This document shows, piece after piece, positions 59,883 through 64,000 of a stretch of 64,000 bases of DNA. Each line of letters begins with the position of its first letter. The first letter of the stretch is position 1. The DNA comes from Zingiber officinale. Lineage: Eukaryota > Streptophyta > Magnoliopsida > Zingiberales > Zingiberaceae. The position numbers were made by a program, and so were the translations under genes. The stretch spans positions 34,013,511 through 34,077,510 of the forward strand of contig NC_056000.1 in the NCBI RefSeq assembly GCF_018446385.1, in the 5' to 3' direction. Under the pieces are notes generated by a model, which saw nothing but the letters and a program-made list of their open reading frames with translations, was not told the origin of the DNA and did not search any database.

Positions 59883-62317
59883 ATACATTAGGCTTCCGAT
59901 AGTCGAAGCATAAGGAACTGCCTTCATGTCTTCTATCTCCTTTGATGTCTTCGAAGACATCTCTTTAGATAAAGTTACTCCAAGTCTAAAAAGTAGAAAA
60001 CCTTTCTTGGAATCTTGCATGCTAAAACGAGCTAGGATCGTATCGATATACGAAGCTTGGGATAATCATAATATTCTTTTCTTGCCATCCCTTATTACTT
60101 TGATCCCAAGAATATGTGCATTCTCCCAAGTCCTTCATATCGAATTGTTTGGACAACCATACTCTTACTTCCGACAACACTTTGATATTGTTTCCAACTA
60201 CCAAATATGTCATCTACGTATAGTACAAGAAATACCATCACGTTTCCATCACACTTCTTGTATACACAAGACTCATCTGGACACTGAATAAATCCATAGG
60301 TCTGGATTACTTTATTAAACTGGATATTCCAAGACCTTGAAGCTTTGCTTTAGTCCATAAATAGACTGATTAAGCTTACATACTAGATGTTCTTTGCTCT
60401 TTGCAATGAACCCCACTGGTTGCTTCATATGGATGTTTTCTTCAAGACTTCCATTAATGAAAGCTATCTTGATATCCATTTGCCAAATCTCATAATCCAT
60501 ATGAGCAGCAATAGATAAAAGAATCCGGATAGACTTAAGCATGACTACCGGTGAAAAAGTTTCCTTTTTCAACAAGTCTTGCTTTGAAAGTTTCCACCTT
60601 CCCATCTATCCCTCTTTTTCTATTGTAGACATATTTACACACAATGGCTTTTACACCATTTGGTGGTTCTACAAGCTCCCAGACTTTATTAGAATATGTA
60701 GATTCTATTTCAGTATTCATTGCTCTTTGCCAATATGATACATCTTTATCTTGGAGCGCTTCATCATATGTCCGGGGATTAGGTTCATGTTCACCAGGGA
60801 TCAAGTCCAAAGACTCTCCCAAAACATGAATCTTTTAGGTTACCTAACAACCCTCCCACTATGACAAGACACTGTCTGTAATTGTGCATTATTTGTGACA
60901 CGTGTTGCAGTTTCTTGTGGTATCTCATCTTGTATTGTTGGTATTAGATTAGACGTGTCCTTTATTACTTACTTAAGAACAAATTTACTTATGGGCTTGT
61001 GGTTTATTACATAGTCCTCTTCTAAAATCGGGTATTGGTGCTTACAATGACCTTCTGATTTTTAGGACTATAAACCTCCTTTCGTTTCTCTAGGATAACC
61101 CACAAACAAGTGAACTCCTGTTCAACTTATCAGTGTCTCCCTTCAGCACATGTGCTGGTCTATCCGAATATGCTTCAGATTAGGCTTACGCTTATTCTAC
61201 AATTCTATGGGAGTAGAGAGTTCTGACTTAGAAGGTACTATGTTCACTTCCATTTCCAGAGTATATCCTTAAAACGAATTTGGTAATTTTCTAAATAAAT
61301 CATCATCGATCTAATCATTTCTATAAGAGTCCTATACCTTCTTTCTACTACACCATTCTGTTGGGGTGTACCAAGTGCAGTTAGTTGAGATTGAATCCCG
61401 ACTTCTGATAAGTGACTCCTAAACTCTCCCAAGAGGTACTCGCCACTACGATCTCACCGTAGTGTCTCGATACTTTTACCTTGACGTTACTCAACATCAG
61501 CCTAGTACTCTTTGAACTTATCAAAGCACTTAGACTTGCGGCGCATCAAGTAAATGTACTTGTATCTTGAATAGTTGTCTATAAAATAGATGAAATATTC
61601 GAAACCACCTCTTGCCTGGATAGTCATAGATCCACACAAATCAGAATGAATCAATTCCATCACATCTTTGACTCTATACCCCTTAGACTTAAAATGCTTC
61701 TTGGTTATTTTTCCTTCCAAGTAAGACTCGCAGGTTGGAAAAATTTTCACTACCAATGAACCCAAAAGTTCATTGGCTATTATCCTTTGAATCCTACTCA
61801 AGTTAATATAACCTACCCTTAGATGCCAAAGATATGATTGGTTCATTTCCGAAGGTTGCTTTCTCTTATTAGAGTTAGAAGATATGTTATTAATTTTCAT
61901 TTGTTGCATCGTAGGAGTTATTGGATTTATATAAATTGCCAACTAACGTACCAGAACAGATACCTTCCATCTTTTTCTTGATAACAGCTTTGTTATCAAA
62001 AGAGATAGAATATCAAGTTCTTTGAATAGTTTAGAAACTGAAATCTAGTTCTTTCTAAACTTGATACGTAAAGACAATTTCTCAAAATCCATGTTTTATT
62101 CTTATCGAAGGATAAACATCTCTCACTACAACAACTGCTACTTTTGCGGCAATGCCCATGTAGACGGTGATTTCTCCTTCATATAATTGTTGAGTTTCTT
62201 GGAACTCCTGCAATTAATTATAGACATGATTAGTAGTTTCCGTATCTACACACCAGGTACCGGTAGATAACACCGCAAAACATATATTAACTAATGAATA
62301 AAATACACCTCTATTAT
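59883..62317 (-). mobile_element. Ty1/Copia element fragment, minus strand
   Basis: Coding remnants in minus-strand order are a pre-integrase/integrase region at 61502-61942 (QSYLWHLRVGYINLSRIQRI; LIHSDLCGSMTIQARGGFEY), the integrase end at 61244-61432 (GTPQQNGVVERRYRTLIEMI), the linker and reverse transcriptase start at 60535-60822 (GIDGKVETFKARLVEKG), and more reverse transcriptase at 60315-60605 (DIKIAFINGSLEENIHMKQP). It is the same family as 14807-18199. No LTR of its own is visible. Broken; it meets an Athila-related LTR on the left and a Tekay-like LTR on the right. Confidence 0.85.
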
Positions 62318-64000
62318 TGTAATGACCCAACTTTCCCTATTTCAAGTTCTAAATGTCCTTAAAAATATTTAGAAATGCTTTTAAAGTATTCTAGAGATTT
62401 TTAGGAATTTTTAGAGTATTTTTATGTAATTTTTGGAGGTCGTTTGGTATTTTTACTAAACGAAGAAAGTTTCGACAAAAAAATGTTCAAGTCGAGATTC
62501 GAACCATGGACCTCGGACCTAAACCGAGCCTTAACCGAATCCAGCCGGCCAACAGTTCTGCAAATGTTTCGTGAACAAATAGAAACTCAATTGATCTTAA
62601 GTCAGAATTAACCTTAAGCCATAAAAGGAAACGAAAATACCAAAATAAGGGGCTGAGGCAAGGTTCGAACTAACGACCCCTGACTCAGCCAAGCCTTTAC
62701 CTGTCCAGGCTGACCAAGTGATCAAGCAATTGTTTTCTTGAAGAAAACTGAAACCAATAGTAGTTAAGCGTTATTTTAGAAACCGAAAATAGCCATTAGT
62801 TATAAAAAGGAAACTTTTTCTCCAAAAAAACCCTAAACTTTTCCTCACCCTTCTCTCCCGACGGCGCTGTTCTCCTTCTCGGGCGAAATCGCGGCAGCGA
62901 GCGATCACGTCTCCGGCGGCCGGCGAGGTTGTTCTCCGGAGGTTCTTCACCAATACAAGGTTCCCTCGTCGAGGTGGAGCCGTGAGCACAAGAAGAGACC
63001 CAGAACTCGACTTCTCCGGAAACCCTAGAGTTCTTCCCTTCCGGTTGTAAGTCCTAAAAGCAAGGGTAAGTTGCTTACTCACCTGCAGTAAGAGTAGCTA
63101 TCGAGTTTTTTCTTTTCCTGTTGTTTTCTGTGATGTATGTCGTAAGGAGCTTGTTGTGAGTTTGTTGCCGTGAGCCTCAAAAGGGAATGAAGAAAGGGAA
63201 ACGGATTGTATTGTTTTGGATTGTAGTTTGAATTCGGTGGATAAGATTAGTAGCTTGTGATCCCTTGCTATGAGATTTGCTGATTTGAATGGTTTTAGAT
63301 CTATTCTAGTTTAAAGCGTGCAGTGTAACTTTAGATACTTGCTGTTTAGATTTCCTTTGTTTTGGAACTTGCCGTACAGAAAGAATTGAGGATTGATAGA
63401 GCTTTAGTTCCTATCATGATTTAGGACCATGCAAAATTTAGGCTTGGGTTCCTCTGTTGCTGTGATATTAAACCTGAATTTCCTTCGTAAGATTCAGATT
63501 AGAGTTTCTTTTGTTTGTAGTGGTCCTTTTAGCAAGTGCTTAGATCTGTTGTCATGTCCTTTTCGTTAACACGTAGCTTTAGATCACCTTACCATGTGGT
63601 TTGAGTATTTTAGTTTCGGATTTGCAGTAGACAATTTTGTAGCAGAGTAGATTTATCCATTAAGATAAACATGTATATACACATGCTAGTTCCGTTCCTT
63701 AAAGTTGCTAGACCCGAACAGTATTATATTGAGCATTTCGGTTTTCCATTTGCTAATAATTAAGCATGATCAGTTTTCCATTTTGTTAATAGAGCATGAG
63801 CAAATTTTTATAAGTATAGGATGCAGATTTTAATAGGCAGGTTTCCATAAGTATTGCTTACAGATTTTCTACTTGTGCTTGCTGTCGTATCTTTGCATTC
63901 TGGAATTTAAGCATGTTGTACAGATTTTCTACTTGTGCTTTGCTACCTCCATGAACATGAACAGTCTTGTTATTCTAGCATACAGTTTAGATTTCTTAGT
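62318..64000 (+). mobile_element. Tekay-like LTR, runs off the right edge
   Basis: It begins TGTAATGACCCAACTTT within Copia sequence, the start known for some long Tekay/Del-type LTRs; the likely target site is ATTAT at 62313-62317. A GC-rich patch (62850-63010) and a leader-like TAAGTTGCTTACTCACCTGC (63067-63086) parallel TAAGTATCCCCTCACCTG in the LTR at 8729-12180. No end or internal domain lies in the window, so solo or full element cannot be decided. Confidence 0.65.

Noticed and set aside
62771-63082. 103-aa minus-strand Arg-rich ORF
   Set aside because: It lies in the GC-rich leader-like patch of a Tekay-like LTR on the opposite strand, with no recognisable domain.

Overview
The window looks like nuclear DNA of a flowering plant with a repeat-rich genome. 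The evidence is GT-AG introns, plant LTR-retrotransposon lineages (Ty3 Tat, Athila and Tekay-like; Copia), CACTA and PIF/Harbinger DNA transposons, and one intact plant-type gene. A monocot is plausible, but nothing visible here settles it. Bacterial features (operons, CRISPR, Shine-Dalgarno sites) are absent.

Layout. 1-29770 is a nested stack of mobile DNA. An old Ty3 element of Tat type (minus strand, running off the left edge) was hit by a CACTA transposon (378-5325, 3-bp duplication GAC). It also borders an Athila-type Ty3 element (6614-29477, minus strand). The Athila element was split by a Tekay-like solo LTR (8729-12180), a Copia element (14807-22078, itself holding a solo LTR at 18881-20124) and two more solo LTRs (22395-24950 and 25673-27392). 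Four of these insertions keep exact 5-bp target duplications.

29771-51588 is a gene island. It has a Tourist-like element (29991-30899) and then a 13-exon gene, readable end to end, for the CCR4-NOT subunit NOT4, a RING/RRM/CCCH ubiquitin ligase (CDS 32218-38605, 1046 aa). Downstream are a second Tourist-like element whose core is about 950 bp of purine-rich minisatellite (40273-41590), an unexplained 3.4-kb stretch, and a decayed PIF/Harbinger element with its transposase and Myb/SANT-like gene (44987-51417). No retrotransposon is recognised in this island.

51589-64000 is again retrotransposon DNA. It holds a plus-strand Athila-related element with no visible polymerase (51589-59882; solo LTR in its 5' LTR), a second Copia fragment on the minus strand (59883-62317), and the start of a Tekay-like LTR running off the right edge.

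The most interesting object is the CACTA element. It has no visible transposase but carries exon pieces from at least two unrelated host genes, both in plus orientation: an NHL-repeat protein and an endonuclease III-type (HhH-GPD) DNA glycosylase. It is therefore a Pack-CACTA-style gene-capture element. Exon calls rest on reading frames, splice-site consensus and remembered family sequences; no database search was run.
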